A stretch of DNA of 43,432 nucleotides from Bacteroidota bacterium. Lineage in GTDB: Bacteria > Bacteroidota > Bacteroidia > B-17B0 > Aurantibacillaceae. The position numbers were made by a program, and so were the translations under genes. This document shows, piece by piece, positions 6,715 to 16,448 of this stretch; the stretch's first letter is position 1, and every line of letters starts with the position of its first letter. The notes beneath the pieces are model-generated. The model saw only the letters and a list, made by a program, of their open reading frames with translations. It did not search any database and was not told where the DNA came from. The stretch is from NCBI GenBank assembly GCA_005787585.1, contig SYAL01000033.1:1-43432 (forward strand). The letters are read 5' to 3'.

Positions 6715-9081
6715 ATGAAAAAATTTTTTTCATTTTTTTTATTTTTTCCTTTCTTTTTTTTATTTTCCCAAACCCCTACTCAAACCATTAAAGGTATTAT
6801 TATTGATAAACAGAGCCAGGTTCCATTAATTGGTATTAGTATTCAATTAGTAAATTCAAATCCATTATTAGGATCAATTTCAAATGATAAAGGAGAGTTT
6901 AAAATATTAAATGTACCAATTGGTCGATGGCAATTAGTTGCAAAATCGGTAAGTTATAAAGAGAAAGTTATTTCTATTATTTTAAATTCAGGAAAAGAAT
7001 CAATTTCAAATATCGAATTAGAAGAGCTTATTATTAATGGTGAAGAAATTATTATTACTACAGAACAAGATAAAACACAATCTAATAATAAAATGAGTTT
7101 GGTGAGTTCTCGTCTATTTAGTGCTGAAGAAGCATCTCGTTATGCAGGTAGCAGAAATGACCCATCAAGAATGGCGGCAAATTTTGCTGGAGTTAGTGGA
7201 ACCAACGATTCTCGTAATGATATTATTATAAGAGGAAATTCTCCGATCGGAATTTTATGGCGATTAAATGGAATAGATATTCCTAACCCCAATCATTTTG
7301 GAAATGCGGGAACAACTGGAGGTCCAATAAGCATATTAAATAATAATACATTAGGAAATTCTGACTTTATAACGGGGGCTTTCGCAGCAGATTATGGCAA
7401 CGCTACCTCTGGTGTATTTGATTTAAAAATGCGAGAAGGAAATAACGAAAAAAAAGAATTCACTGCACAAATCGGCTTTAATGGATTTGAGCTTGGTGCT
7501 GAGGGCCCTTTTTCAAAAAAAGAAAACTCTTCTTTTATGATTAATTATCGTTACTCTACACTTTCTGTATTTAAAGCTTTAAAAATTAGTTTTGGAACCG
7601 GCTCAGCGGTTCCCCAATATCAAGACATTACATTTAAAACAGATTTTGTTACAACAAAATATGGTAAATTTTCTTTTTGGGGTATTGGTGGACTCAGTTA
7701 TGTTGCCATTTTAGAGAGAGATAAAAAATCAGGTCAAAATTTATATGGGATTAATAACCGAGACTCCTATTTTAATTCAAATGTTGGAGTAAGTGGGATT
7801 TCTCACACATATCTTTTTAAGCGAAATGCTTATCTTAAAACAAATATAGGCATAAGTGGACAGTACAATAATATTATCACTGATAAAATTGATAGTTCAT
7901 TTAATAATATAAATTACACTATGCCTGAATATCGTCAGATGACTCAAAATATACGTTATACATTTAACAGTACTTTTAATAAAAAATTTAATTCAAGAGA
8001 TTTCTTTAACATTGGAATTAATTTAGAGTCATATAAAAGTAGTTTTATTGATAGTATAGATAATCTTTTTGGAAGTAATACCTTTATTACATTAAGAAAT
8101 TATAAAGGAGTTACTTCTTTTTTACGAACTTTTTCACAATGGCAGCATAAATTTTCAGATAATTTTTTATTTAATTTAGGAATTAATTACCAATATTTTT
8201 TATTAAATCAATTCTCTGCAATTGAACCAAGATTTGGGTTAAAGTATAACATTAATCAGAAGCAAAGCATTAGTTTAGGAAGCGGTTTGCATAGTCAGAT
8301 TCAGCCTGTATATATTTATTTTGCCAGCGAAATTCAGAACGCAATAAGACAAGAAACGAATAAAAATCTTGATTTTACAAGATCTTCTCATATAGTAGTG
8401 TCATATGAAAATAATTTTGCTGCGAATTTCCGTTTAAAAACAGAAATATATTATCAATATATTTATAACGTACCAGTAAAAAATTACCCTAATACATTTT
8501 CGGCATTAAATTTAGGGGCAGATTTTTTTAGTCCAAACATTTCTAATTTGGTCAGTAAAGGCAATGGTTATAATTATGGGTTAGAAATTACTTTAGAAAA
8601 ATTTTATAATAAAGGATATTATTTTTTATTTACAACTAGTTTATTTGAAAGTAAATATAAAGCTAGCGATAACATCATTAGAAATACTGCTTTTAATGGT
8701 AATTATGTATTTAATATTTTAGGGGGAAAAGAGTTCAAAATTAAGGAAAAGCATACGTTTAGTATAGATTTAAGAGGCGTATTTTCGGGAGGCAAACGTT
8801 ATTCTCCGATTAACTTAGAAGAAAGTATTTCTCAAAAAATTGAAGTTCGTGATTTAGAAAAAGCATACCAATTTCGATACTCAGATTATTTTAGAATAGA
8901 TATAAAGCCCGGATATCGTTTTAATTCTAAAAAAGTTACGCATGAATTTTCAATTGATATACAAAACATAACCAAGAATTTAAATGTCTTTCGAGAATAT
9001 TATGATGTTTCAAGTCAAGAAATTAAAACAGATTATCAATTAATTTTTTTTATTATACCACAGTATAGAATTTTATTTTAA
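6715..9081 (+). CDS. TonB-dependent receptor with CarboxypepD_reg-like domain
   Basis: This is an outer-membrane receptor for energy-coupled uptake, 788 residues. A signal peptide (about 1-19, Phe-rich, ending FSQ) is followed by a CarboxypepD_reg-like beta-sandwich (about 22-100, containing TIKGIIIDKQSQVPLIGISI). Next comes a plug domain (about 140-240, with DIIIRGNSPIGILWRLNGID), then a long beta-barrel rich in aromatic, Asn and Ser residues, ending in an aromatic strand (YRILF). No adjacent SusD-like gene is present, so a glycan-uptake (SusCD) role is not indicated, and the substrate cannot be told. It follows the SDR gene by seven bases. Its 3' end faces nuoN with nine bases between the stops. 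Confidence 0.9.
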   Translation: MKKFFSFFLFFPFFFLFSQTPTQTIKGIIIDKQSQVPLIGISIQLVNSNPLLGSISNDKGEFKILNVPIGRWQLVAKSVSYKEKVISIILNSGKESISNIELEELIINGEEIIITTEQDKTQSNNKMSLVSSRLFSAEEASRYAGSRNDPSRMAANFAGVSGTNDSRNDIIIRGNSPIGILWRLNGIDIPNPNHFGNAGTTGGPISILNNNTLGNSDFITGAFAADYGNATSGVFDLKMREGNNEKKEFTAQIGFNGFELGAEGPFSKKENSSFMINYRYSTLSVFKALKISFGTGSAVPQYQDITFKTDFVTTKYGKFSFWGIGGLSYVAILERDKKSGQNLYGINNRDSYFNSNVGVSGISHTYLFKRNAYLKTNIGISGQYNNIITDKIDSSFNNINYTMPEYRQMTQNIRYTFNSTFNKKFNSRDFFNIGINLESYKSSFIDSIDNLFGSNTFITLRNYKGVTSFLRTFSQWQHKFSDNFLFNLGINYQYFLLNQFSAIEPRFGLKYNINQKQSISLGSGLHSQIQPVYIYFASEIQNAIRQETNKNLDFTRSSHIVVSYENNFAANFRLKTEIYYQYIYNVPVKNYPNTFSALNLGADFFSPNISNLVSKGNGYNYGLEITLEKFYNKGYYFLFTTSLFESKYKASDNIIRNTAFNGNYVFNILGGKEFKIKEKHTFSIDLRGVFSGGKRYSPINLEESISQKIEVRDLEKAYQFRYSDYFRIDIKPGYRFNSKKVTHEFSIDIQNITKNLNVFREYYDVSSQEIKTDYQLIFFIIPQYRILF

Positions 9082-9090
9082 AAACTATTT

Positions 9091-10482
9091 TTAAAACATA
9101 AATATTTCTGAAACTAAACTTGGCACTATTCCGATTAACAATGTTAAAATAGATGTGAAAATGATAACGAACTTATTAGAATTTTCAATAATTAGTGGAG
9201 CATCATTTTCTGATTTATTAAAATACATTGCAATAACAACTTTTAAATAATAATAAGCGCCTACTGCTGAACTTATAATTGCTAAAATAATTAACCATTT
9301 ATAGGGCGTTCCTATCATAGTTATAAATACAAAATATTTTGCAAAAAAACCAGCTGTAATAGGTATTCCAGCTAGAGAAAACATAGCTAAAGTCATACAC
9401 AAAGCCATTAAAGGATTATTTTTAGATAAGCCATTAAAAGAGCCAATATCTTCATTTCCTTTTCGTGTAACGTTATATAATATTCCAAAAGCCGAAATAC
9501 TTCCAACAGAATAAGCTAAGGAATAATAAATAATAGCATCTAATGAAATATTTGTTCGAATGTTTGCTAAAATTACCATTAACATAAATCCAGCATGACT
9601 AATACTTGAAAAGGCTAACATTCTTTTTACATTTGATTGCATTGCTGCCGAAAAATTTGCAATGATTAAAGAAGCGGCAATAACTAATGCTAAAGCGCTT
9701 GTCCAAATCTCACTAATAGATCCAAATCCAATTGAGAAGAGACGCAGTATAGCTGCAAAAACTGCAGTTTTAACAATTGTACTCATTAAGGCGGTGATTA
9801 ATGTGGGTGAGCCTTCGTAAACATCGGGGGCCCAAAAATGAAACGGCGCAGCTGAAACTTTAAACAACATAGCGATTAAAATAAAAACAACACCAACATA
9901 AAAAAATACGGGTAATTGCGTAGCGTTTTGTTCTATAAAAATGCGCATTTTCATAATATCAAATGTTCCGCATGCACCATATATTAATGAAATGCCAAAA
10001 AGTAAAAATCCACTTGCAAATGAACCCATTATTAAATATTTAAAACCAGCTTCGTTACTCTTCAAATCTTCTTTTTTACTTGCCGCTAAAACGTATAATG
10101 GAATACTCATAATTTCAATTCCTAAAAATAAGGTAGTCATATTTTTAAAAGCAGTTAACATTAATGCTCCAACTAAAGCAAATAAAACAAGAGCAAAATT
10201 ATCAACTAATGAGGATGATTTATCAAAATAATTATTTGCTAAAATAAACCAGAAGAATGCTGTAAGAAGAATGATTCCGGAAAAGGCAATTGCTAGTTTA
10301 TCAAAGCTAATCATATTATCAAAATAAGAAATATTTAAGCTAGTTTCCCACTCTAAAAAATTTAGAGTAAAGGCAGAAACAATTCCTAATAAAACTATTG
10401 GTAAAAGTAATTTCTTAAACTTAAAAATTTCGGCAAGCATTGCTAAAATCCCTAATCCACTTATAATTAATAAACCTTTCAT
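9091..10482 (-). CDS. nuoN: NADH:quinone oxidoreductase subunit N
   Basis: NuoN is one of the three antiporter-like proton-pumping subunits in the membrane arm of complex I. The 463-residue protein is almost all transmembrane helices. It carries the family signature EIMSIPLYVLAA, with the conserved Glu of helix TM5, and the pumping Lys segments MLFKVSAAPFHFWAPDVYEG and NVKRMLAFSSISHAGFML. It is the last gene of the nuo operon, 23 bases after nuoM. Convergence with the TonB-dependent receptor leaves no space for a separate terminator hairpin. Confidence 0.95.
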   Translation of the reverse strand: MKGLLIISGLGILAMLAEIFKFKKLLLPIVLLGIVSAFTLNFLEWETSLNISYFDNMISFDKLAIAFSGIILLTAFFWFILANNYFDKSSSLVDNFALVLFALVGALMLTAFKNMTTLFLGIEIMSIPLYVLAASKKEDLKSNEAGFKYLIMGSFASGFLLFGISLIYGACGTFDIMKMRIFIEQNATQLPVFFYVGVVFILIAMLFKVSAAPFHFWAPDVYEGSPTLITALMSTIVKTAVFAAILRLFSIGFGSISEIWTSALALVIAASLIIANFSAAMQSNVKRMLAFSSISHAGFMLMVILANIRTNISLDAIIYYSLAYSVGSISAFGILYNVTRKGNEDIGSFNGLSKNNPLMALCMTLAMFSLAGIPITAGFFAKYFVFITMIGTPYKWLIILAIISSAVGAYYYLKVVIAMYFNKSENDAPLIIENSNKFVIIFTSILTLLIGIVPSLVSEIFMF

Positions 10483-10505
10483 AAATATTTAAAATGTTAG
10501 CTCAA

Positions 10506-11966
10506 TTATTTAATGTTAATTAAAATATCTTTCGCAGCTTGTTCTGCAATATCATTTAAAGGTTTTGGATAAACGCCAAGCCCAATAACTACAATACAAA
10601 TAATAACCAAAGTTAACTTCTCAGAACTTGCTAATACACCAAAGCTGAAATTTGAATCTCTATTTTCTCCCAACATAATTTGTTGATAGCTTCTTAACAT
10701 ATATACTGCGCCTAAAATTACGGTAAGACCAGCAAAGGATGCAGCTATATCACTATACTGATAAACGCCATTGATTAATAAAAATTCACCTACAAAACCA
10801 TTTGTAAGAGGCAAAGCAATTGAGCCCAGTAAAATAATTAAAAATAAAACTGCAAAACTTCCATTTATATTTCGAATACCCCCTAATTTATTTATCTCAT
10901 TAGTCCCAGTATGACGCAATAAAATATCGGCAATAAAAAACAAGCCAACCACATTAACTCCATGAGCCAACATTTGCATAATTGCACCTTGAACACCTTG
11001 TTGATTAGCTGATAAAATACCAGCAGAAATTAAACCTACGTGAGCAATAGAAGAATAAGCTATTAATCGTTTAAAATCTTTTTGGGCTATGGCAATACAT
11101 GAAGCGTAAATTATTCCAATAACAGATAGGGTGATTGCCATTGACCCCCATTTTTCAGTAGCTAAGGGAACAATTGGTAATAACCATTTAATAACTCCAA
11201 AAGTGCCCATTTTTAACATTATACCTGCTAACAACATGGTGCCCTGGCTTGGTGCATTTACATAAGTATTAGGTTGCCAAGTATGAAAAGGGAAAATTGG
11301 CATTTTAATTGCAAAGGCAATAAAAATTAACCAAAAAACCACACCTTGTTGATCAAGATTTAAACCTCTGCCAGCTTGATACAAATCTTGTATTGCCCAT
11401 GATTTTAATCCGTTTATACCGCTATGATTGTATAAATAAATTAATCCCACTAACATAAATAGAGACCCAAATAAAGTATAAATAAAAAATTTAAATGTAA
11501 TTTTTGCTCTGTTTTCTCCACCCCACAACAAACAAATAAAATAAATTGGAATCAAAGCTAATTCCCAAAAAACATAAAATAAAAAGCCGTCGTTAGCAGA
11601 AAAAACACCAACCAGAGCCATTTGCATCAATAAAATTAATCCGTAAAAGTTAGAACCAAGTTCTTGCAAACTATTAAAAGTGGAGAGGATAATTAATGGC
11701 ACCAAAAAAGTTGTAAGTAAAATCAAAAGTAAACTTAATCCATTTATGCCAACCGAAAAATTAATACCTAAAGATTGAACCCAAGTGTGATTAAAATATA
11801 GTGTAGCTAAATTAGGGTTGTGAGTAAATAAAAAAAACGCAACTAATGCAATTATAAATTCAAATACCGAAAAGGTTAACGCTAAATTTCGAGATAAAGC
11901 GCTTTTAGTAAAAAACACTATGATTGCAGAGATAAAAGGGAATGATATTAATAAAACTGTTAAAAT
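10506..11966 (-). CDS. nuoM: NADH:quinone oxidoreductase subunit M, apparent ATT start
   Basis: NuoM is an antiporter-like proton-pumping membrane subunit of complex I. Signatures include FYVFWELALIPIYFI (the conserved TM5 Glu), AIKMPIFPFHTWQPNTYVNA and FKRLIAYSSIAHVGLIS. The first usual start codon is GTG at 11918-11916, giving 470 residues, but this would cut transmembrane helix 1 in half. The same frame is open upstream to the nuoL stop and encodes the rest of helix 1 (ILTVLLISFPFISAIIV). It contains no ATG, GTG or TTG. Starting at ATT (11966-11964) places nine residues before the PFI motif, as in E. coli NuoM (MLLPWLILI before PFI), and gives 486 residues. Translation may be coupled to nuoL, whose stop is 12 bases upstream in the same frame. 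Confidence 0.93.
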   Translation of the reverse strand: MLTVLLISFPFISAIIVFFTKSALSRNLALTFSVFEFIIALVAFFLFTHNPNLATLYFNHTWVQSLGINFSVGINGLSLLLILLTTFLVPLIILSTFNSLQELGSNFYGLILLMQMALVGVFSANDGFLFYVFWELALIPIYFICLLWGGENRAKITFKFFIYTLFGSLFMLVGLIYLYNHSGINGLKSWAIQDLYQAGRGLNLDQQGVVFWLIFIAFAIKMPIFPFHTWQPNTYVNAPSQGTMLLAGIMLKMGTFGVIKWLLPIVPLATEKWGSMAITLSVIGIIYASCIAIAQKDFKRLIAYSSIAHVGLISAGILSANQQGVQGAIMQMLAHGVNVVGLFFIADILLRHTGTNEINKLGGIRNINGSFAVLFLIILLGSIALPLTNGFVGEFLLINGVYQYSDIAASFAGLTVILGAVYMLRSYQQIMLGENRDSNFSFGVLASSEKLTLVIICIVVIGLGVYPKPLNDIAEQAAKDILINIK

Positions 11967-11978
11967 AAATAAAAACGC

Positions 11979-13871
11979 TTATTTAATTAAAAATTTTAAT
12001 AAAATAATAAAAACAACACCCATTGCCATTGACATTAAATAAAAACCAATGTTGCCAGTTTGAATTAGTCGTACTAAAGCACCAGCCGACTTAACAGAAT
12101 TCCCAATAGTATTAACAGTACCATCAAGCAACCTTAAATCAATAAATTTATAAAATACAGAGGAAATTGAATCTAGTGGCCTTCTAATTACCGCATCATA
12201 CAAATTATCAACATAATATTTATTATATATAAGCCTTTGCCACGATTTCATTTCTTCTTCTTTATTAAAAGGCAGAACTTTGTTTTTTATAAATAATAAA
12301 TAGGTAAAATAAAATACTGATAAAGCTGCAGCTACTGCTAATGCCATTAACATCCATTCTGTTTCGTGAGATAAAATACTTGGATTTTTTCTAATAACAA
12401 TACTCTCTAAATGATGGTGCATCCAATTAGACGCGTTCCAAAATTCCGGTAAGCCGAGCAAACCGCCAATAACAGAAAGAATAGCCAAAACAATTAATGG
12501 GAAAGTCATAGATGAGGGCGATTCATGCAAATGATGAGCTTGATCATGAGTTCCTCTAAATTTTCCAAAAAAAGTTAGAAATAATAAACGAAACATATAA
12601 AAAGCTGTGAGCATTGAGGCGAACATTCCTAATAACCAAAGAAGTTTACTGTGCTCATAAGTATGAGCTAAAATTTCATCTTTGCTGAAGAAGCCACTAA
12701 AAGGGGGCAGTCCACTAATTGCAATAGTTCCTATTAACATTGTAATAAAAGTGATTTTTATTTTACCGCTTAATCCTCCCATTTTACGAATATCTTGCTC
12801 TCCACCCATTGCATGAATAACAGATCCCGCACCTAAAAATAATAATGCTTTAAAAAAAGCATGAGTTGTTACATGAAATACAGCCGAGCTATAGGCACCA
12901 ACTCCTAAACCTAGAAACATTAAGCCCAATTGAGATACAGTTGAATAGGCTAATATTTTTTTTATATCATTTTGAAACAAACCAATTGTTGCAGCAAATA
13001 AAGCTGTAATGACACCAACTATGGCCACAGTTTCACTGGCCACTTCGCTTATAGAATAGAAAACATTAGAGCGCACAATCATATAAATACCTGCCGTAAC
13101 CATTGTAGCAGCGTGAATTAAGGCTGAAACAGGCGTAGGACCGGCCATTGCATCTGGTAACCAAGTATAAAGTGGAATCTGAGCACTTTTTCCTATTGCG
13201 CCAATAAATAAAAGCAAAGCAATGGAGGTTATAATATTAGTAGGCGCTGTTCCTGCTCTTAAAAAAATATCGTTAAAAGATATACTACCAAAAGTTATAA
13301 AAATTAAAATAATGCCTAATAAAAAACCTAAATCTCCAATACGATTCATCACAAAAGCTTTACGCGCCGCATTATTATAAGATGTATTTTTGAACCAAAA
13401 GCCAATTAATAAATAAGAACATAAGCCTACTCCTTCCCACCCTACAAACATAATTATATAATTGTTGCCTAAAACTAGCAACAGCATAAAAAACACGAAT
13501 AGATTTAAATAAGTAAAAAAACGAGACAAACCTTCGTCTTCCTTCATATATCCAATTGAGTAAAGATGAATTAAAAATCCAATTCCAGTTATTATTAATA
13601 AAAACCAGGAGGACAATGGATCAATTAAAAATTCAAAAGGGATTTGAAGCGTGTCAGAATTAATCCATGAAAACAAATAAATAATAATTTGAGGCTTATC
13701 TTCAGTTTCTTTTAATTCAATAAAAATTAATAGAGAAACAATAAACGAAGCTAATACAGATAGAGTTGCAATAGATCCGCTAAATCTTTTACTTATTTTA
13801 TTACCAAAAAAACCATTAATAATAAAACCAAGTAATGGAAATAATGGAACAAGTGCTATTAAATTAAACAT
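11979..13871 (-). CDS. nuoL: NADH:quinone oxidoreductase subunit L
   Basis: NuoL is the most distal antiporter-like pump of complex I, with the long lateral helix at its C-terminus. The 630-residue length is normal. Motifs seen are VGWEGVGLCSYLLIGFW (TM5 Glu), SALIHAATMVTAGIYMIVR, DIKKILAYSTVSQLGLMF and THAFFKALLFLGAGSVIHA. The C-terminal third has a His-rich stretch (HDQAHHLHESPS) and then the amphipathic region and final anchor helix. It follows nuoK by ten bases. Its TAA is in the same frame as nuoM downstream. Confidence 0.96.
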   Translation of the reverse strand: MFNLIALVPLFPLLGFIINGFFGNKISKRFSGSIATLSVLASFIVSLLIFIELKETEDKPQIIIYLFSWINSDTLQIPFEFLIDPLSSWFLLIITGIGFLIHLYSIGYMKEDEGLSRFFTYLNLFVFFMLLLVLGNNYIIMFVGWEGVGLCSYLLIGFWFKNTSYNNAARKAFVMNRIGDLGFLLGIILIFITFGSISFNDIFLRAGTAPTNIITSIALLLFIGAIGKSAQIPLYTWLPDAMAGPTPVSALIHAATMVTAGIYMIVRSNVFYSISEVASETVAIVGVITALFAATIGLFQNDIKKILAYSTVSQLGLMFLGLGVGAYSSAVFHVTTHAFFKALLFLGAGSVIHAMGGEQDIRKMGGLSGKIKITFITMLIGTIAISGLPPFSGFFSKDEILAHTYEHSKLLWLLGMFASMLTAFYMFRLLFLTFFGKFRGTHDQAHHLHESPSSMTFPLIVLAILSVIGGLLGLPEFWNASNWMHHHLESIVIRKNPSILSHETEWMLMALAVAAALSVFYFTYLLFIKNKVLPFNKEEEMKSWQRLIYNKYYVDNLYDAVIRRPLDSISSVFYKFIDLRLLDGTVNTIGNSVKSAGALVRLIQTGNIGFYLMSMAMGVVFIILLKFLIK

Positions 13872-13881
13872 ATTTGAAAAA

Positions 13882-14193
13882 CTAATTTTTTAAATTTTTT
13901 AATAAATCGGAATCGATGCTTTTTATATTTTTATAAATCATACTTAAAATAGCTAAGCCCACCGCTACCTCAGAAGCTGCAACTGCCATAACAAAAAACA
14001 CAAATACCTGACCGGCAGAATCGTTATGTAAAACACTAAAGGCAACTAATAATAAATTTACTGCATTTAACATCAACTCAATACACATAAAAAGTATAAT
14101 GGTATTTCGACGAGCCATTACACCCACAGCACCAATTGTAAATAAAATAGTACTCAACATCAAGTACATATTGATAGAAATTCCGTTAATCAT
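13882..14193 (-). CDS. nuoK: NADH:quinone oxidoreductase subunit K
   Basis: NuoK is a three-helix membrane subunit of complex I. The 103-residue protein has the expected conserved glutamates in [17 protein letters not shown] (helix 2) and in the following helix ([17 protein letters not shown]), which lie on the proton path. The hydrophobic pattern and length match the family. It lies between nuoJ (18 bases upstream) and nuoL (ten bases downstream). Confidence 0.95.
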   Translation of the reverse strand: MINGISINMYLMLSTILFTIGAVGVMARRNTIILFMCIELMLNAVNLLLVAFSVLHNDSAGQVFVFFVMAVAASEVAVGLAILSMIYKNIKSIDSDLLKNLKN

Positions 14194-14211
14194 ATTAAAA
14201 TAAATTCTTAA

Positions 14212-14724
14212 TCATTTAATTTCTTTTTTTCCTATCATTATTGCCCCAACTAATGCTGATAAAAGAAGGATAGAAACAATTTCAAATGGAAATAAATATT
14301 CGTGAAATAAAACTCTTCCTAAATTTTTTACTATGCCAATTTCAGAATGTCCAACTTGAGATAGTTGAAGCTGTTCGGTGCCTTTTAAAGCACCAACTAA
14401 AACCACAAGTAATAAACCTCCAATAATCCCAGCAATTAGTTTTGACATCATTGTTTTTTGAGGTTCAGAATCTTGATTTAAATTCATAAGCATGATTACA
14501 AATAAAAACAACACCATTATGGCTCCAGCATATACGGCAATATGAACAATCGCTAAAAACTGAGCGTTTAATAATAAATAATGCGCAGCAATACAAAAAA
14601 AAGTTAGCACTAAGTACAATACCGAATTAATAGGATTACGAGTAAATACTACCATTAAAGCAAACATAATTGAAAGAAAAGATATAATTCCAAAAAGCCA
14701 TTGTGTTATTGTGTAACCTAACAT
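14212..14724 (-). CDS. nuoJ: NADH:quinone oxidoreductase subunit J
   Basis: NuoJ is a membrane subunit of complex I next to NuoK, with five helices and a flexible helix 3 thought to take part in coupling. The 170-residue protein contains RNPINSVLYLVLTFFCIAAH and AVYAGAIMVLFLFVIMLMNL, the characteristic conserved segments. The ATG at 14724 fits the family start. It follows nuoI after 50 AT-rich bases, one of the widest gaps in the operon. Confidence 0.95.
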   Translation of the reverse strand: MLGYTITQWLFGIISFLSIMFALMVVFTRNPINSVLYLVLTFFCIAAHYLLLNAQFLAIVHIAVYAGAIMVLFLFVIMLMNLNQDSEPQKTMMSKLIAGIIGGLLLVVLVGALKGTEQLQLSQVGHSEIGIVKNLGRVLFHEYLFPFEIVSILLLSALVGAIMIGKKEIK

Positions 14725-14774
14725 AAATTATTTTTAATTTTTATAATTACTTATAATTAATTTGCCTCATGTTT

Positions 14775-15365
14775 TTATTTTTTTAATTTTTTTTGGTACA
14801 ACTCATTATGTTTATATCCAGGCAGTTTTTTAAATTCTTGAACTTCTGGCGTTTGACGTTTAGTAACATCGATGCGTTTATCTATCTTTTCTACTAATTT
14901 GTCTTTCCCGTAAATAAAAGTGTCTCTTTCATATTCCGCATCCACAATTCTATCAGTTAAAAAAATAGCTTCTTTAGGGCAAGCCTCTTCGCATAAACCG
15001 CAAAATATACAACGTAGCATATTAATTTCATATGTTTTTGCATATTTTTCTTCACGATATAAATGCTCTTCTCCCTTTTTACGCTCTGCACTTTCCATAA
15101 TAATTGCTTCAGCTGGACAAGCAATAGCGCACATACCACAGGAAGTGCAACGCTCTGCACCGTTTTCGTCAAGTTTCAACACATGTTGTCCACGATAAAC
15201 ATCTGCATATTGACGCTTTACCTCAGGATACATAATGGTGGGTCGTTTTTTAAAAAGATGACTAAATGTAATAGCCATACCTTTTATTATAGCTGGAAAA
15301 TAAATTTTTTCAGCAAGACTTTGCTCTTTATTAGATACGACTTTGCCTCTGTTTGTTAATTGCAT
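14775..15365 (-). CDS. nuoI: NADH:quinone oxidoreductase subunit I (two 4Fe-4S clusters)
   Basis: NuoI is the ferredoxin-like peripheral subunit that holds clusters N6a and N6b on the way from NADH to quinone. Both ligand sets are seen: CTSCGMCAIACP and CIFCGLCEEACP. The 196-residue length is normal, with an N-terminal amphipathic segment (IIKGMAITFSHLFKKRPTIM) for membrane contact and a basic C-terminal tail. The start ATG is nine bases from the nuoH stop. Several long open frames on the other strand and in other frames here are shadows of this gene. Confidence 0.96.
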   Translation of the reverse strand: MQLTNRGKVVSNKEQSLAEKIYFPAIIKGMAITFSHLFKKRPTIMYPEVKRQYADVYRGQHVLKLDENGAERCTSCGMCAIACPAEAIIMESAERKKGEEHLYREEKYAKTYEINMLRCIFCGLCEEACPKEAIFLTDRIVDAEYERDTFIYGKDKLVEKIDKRIDVTKRQTPEVQEFKKLPGYKHNELYQKKLKK

Positions 15366-15374
15366 GGATTCAAG

Positions 15375-16430
15375 TTAAAGATTTATATTTCCTTTAAAAT
15401 ATTCAACAATTACTGTAATTAATAAATTTAATAAAGATAAAGGCAATAAACTTTTCCAACCTAAATTCATTAATTGATCGTAACGAAATCTTGGAATTGT
15501 CCAGCGAATCCACATAAATACTGAAATGAAAATTAAGGTTTTTGTAAAATAAGATCCAAATCCAATCAATGAAATAATCCACGAACCTTCTTGTAAACCC
15601 ATGGCTTGATATAACTCGTGAGCAAAAGGAAAATTATAGCCACCAAAATAAAAGCCTGCCATCACTGCCGAAGAAACAAACATATTAATGTATTCTGCAA
15701 ATAAAAATAAACCCAATTTAAATGCTGAGTATTCTGTATGATATCCGCCTACTAACTCTGTTTCGCATTCTGCTAAATCAAATGGCGCACGATTAGTTTC
15801 GGCTAATGCACAAATAAAAAATATAATAAATCCTAGTGGTTGCCAGACAATATTTGCAAAACCTTTATCTTGCGCAGCAACAATTTCACTAAAACTTAAA
15901 GTGCCTCCTGCAGTTATGATTAAAGCAATTAAAGCAATACCCATTGCTAATTCATAACTAATCATTTGAGCCGAAGCACGAATAGCGCCTAATAAAGAGT
16001 ATTTATTATTTGAAGCCCAACCGCCAATCATAATTCCATATACACCTATTGAGGTAACTCCTAGCAAAAAAATTATTCCAACATTTATATCCGAAACTTG
16101 TAAAGCGTAAAAAGTTTCATCAATTTTAACTGGCGGCCCCCAAGGTATTAAAACGCCCGCCATAATTGCAGTAACTATAAATAATGCAGGAGCTAAAACG
16201 AATAAAAATTTATTTGAAACATTTGGAATAATTTCTTCTTTGAACAACATTTTTCCTCCGTCAGCCAGAGGTTGTAATAATCCCCAAATACCTGCTCGAC
16301 TTGGTCCCCATCGGTCTTGCAATAATCCAGCGAATTTTCTTTCCCACCAAGTAGAGTAAGCAGCAATCCCTAATGATACAGCAAAAATAATCGCACAAAT
16401 AATTGATTTATAAATAATAAATTCTAACAT
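15375..16430 (-). CDS. nuoH: NADH:quinone oxidoreductase subunit H
   Basis: NuoH is the membrane subunit that, with NuoB and NuoD, forms the quinone chamber. The 351-residue protein shows the most conserved family stretches: WWERKFAGLLQDRWGP, ASAQMISYELAMGIALIAL, and the acidic loop ETNRAPFDLAECETELVGGY, which links the quinone site to the proton path. Eight or so hydrophobic helices are visible. It follows nuoG by 18 bases. Confidence 0.96.
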   Translation of the reverse strand: MLEFIIYKSIICAIIFAVSLGIAAYSTWWERKFAGLLQDRWGPSRAGIWGLLQPLADGGKMLFKEEIIPNVSNKFLFVLAPALFIVTAIMAGVLIPWGPPVKIDETFYALQVSDINVGIIFLLGVTSIGVYGIMIGGWASNNKYSLLGAIRASAQMISYELAMGIALIALIITAGGTLSFSEIVAAQDKGFANIVWQPLGFIIFFICALAETNRAPFDLAECETELVGGYHTEYSAFKLGLFLFAEYINMFVSSAVMAGFYFGGYNFPFAHELYQAMGLQEGSWIISLIGFGSYFTKTLIFISVFMWIRWTIPRFRYDQLMNLGWKSLLPLSLLNLLITVIVEYFKGNINL

Positions 16431-16448
16431 TTTAATTTTATTTAATCT

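Noticed and set aside
14920..15359. Several long open frames opposite and within nuoI, including Cys-rich ones
   Set aside because: They are shadows of the strongly conserved nuoI sequence and show no family of their own.
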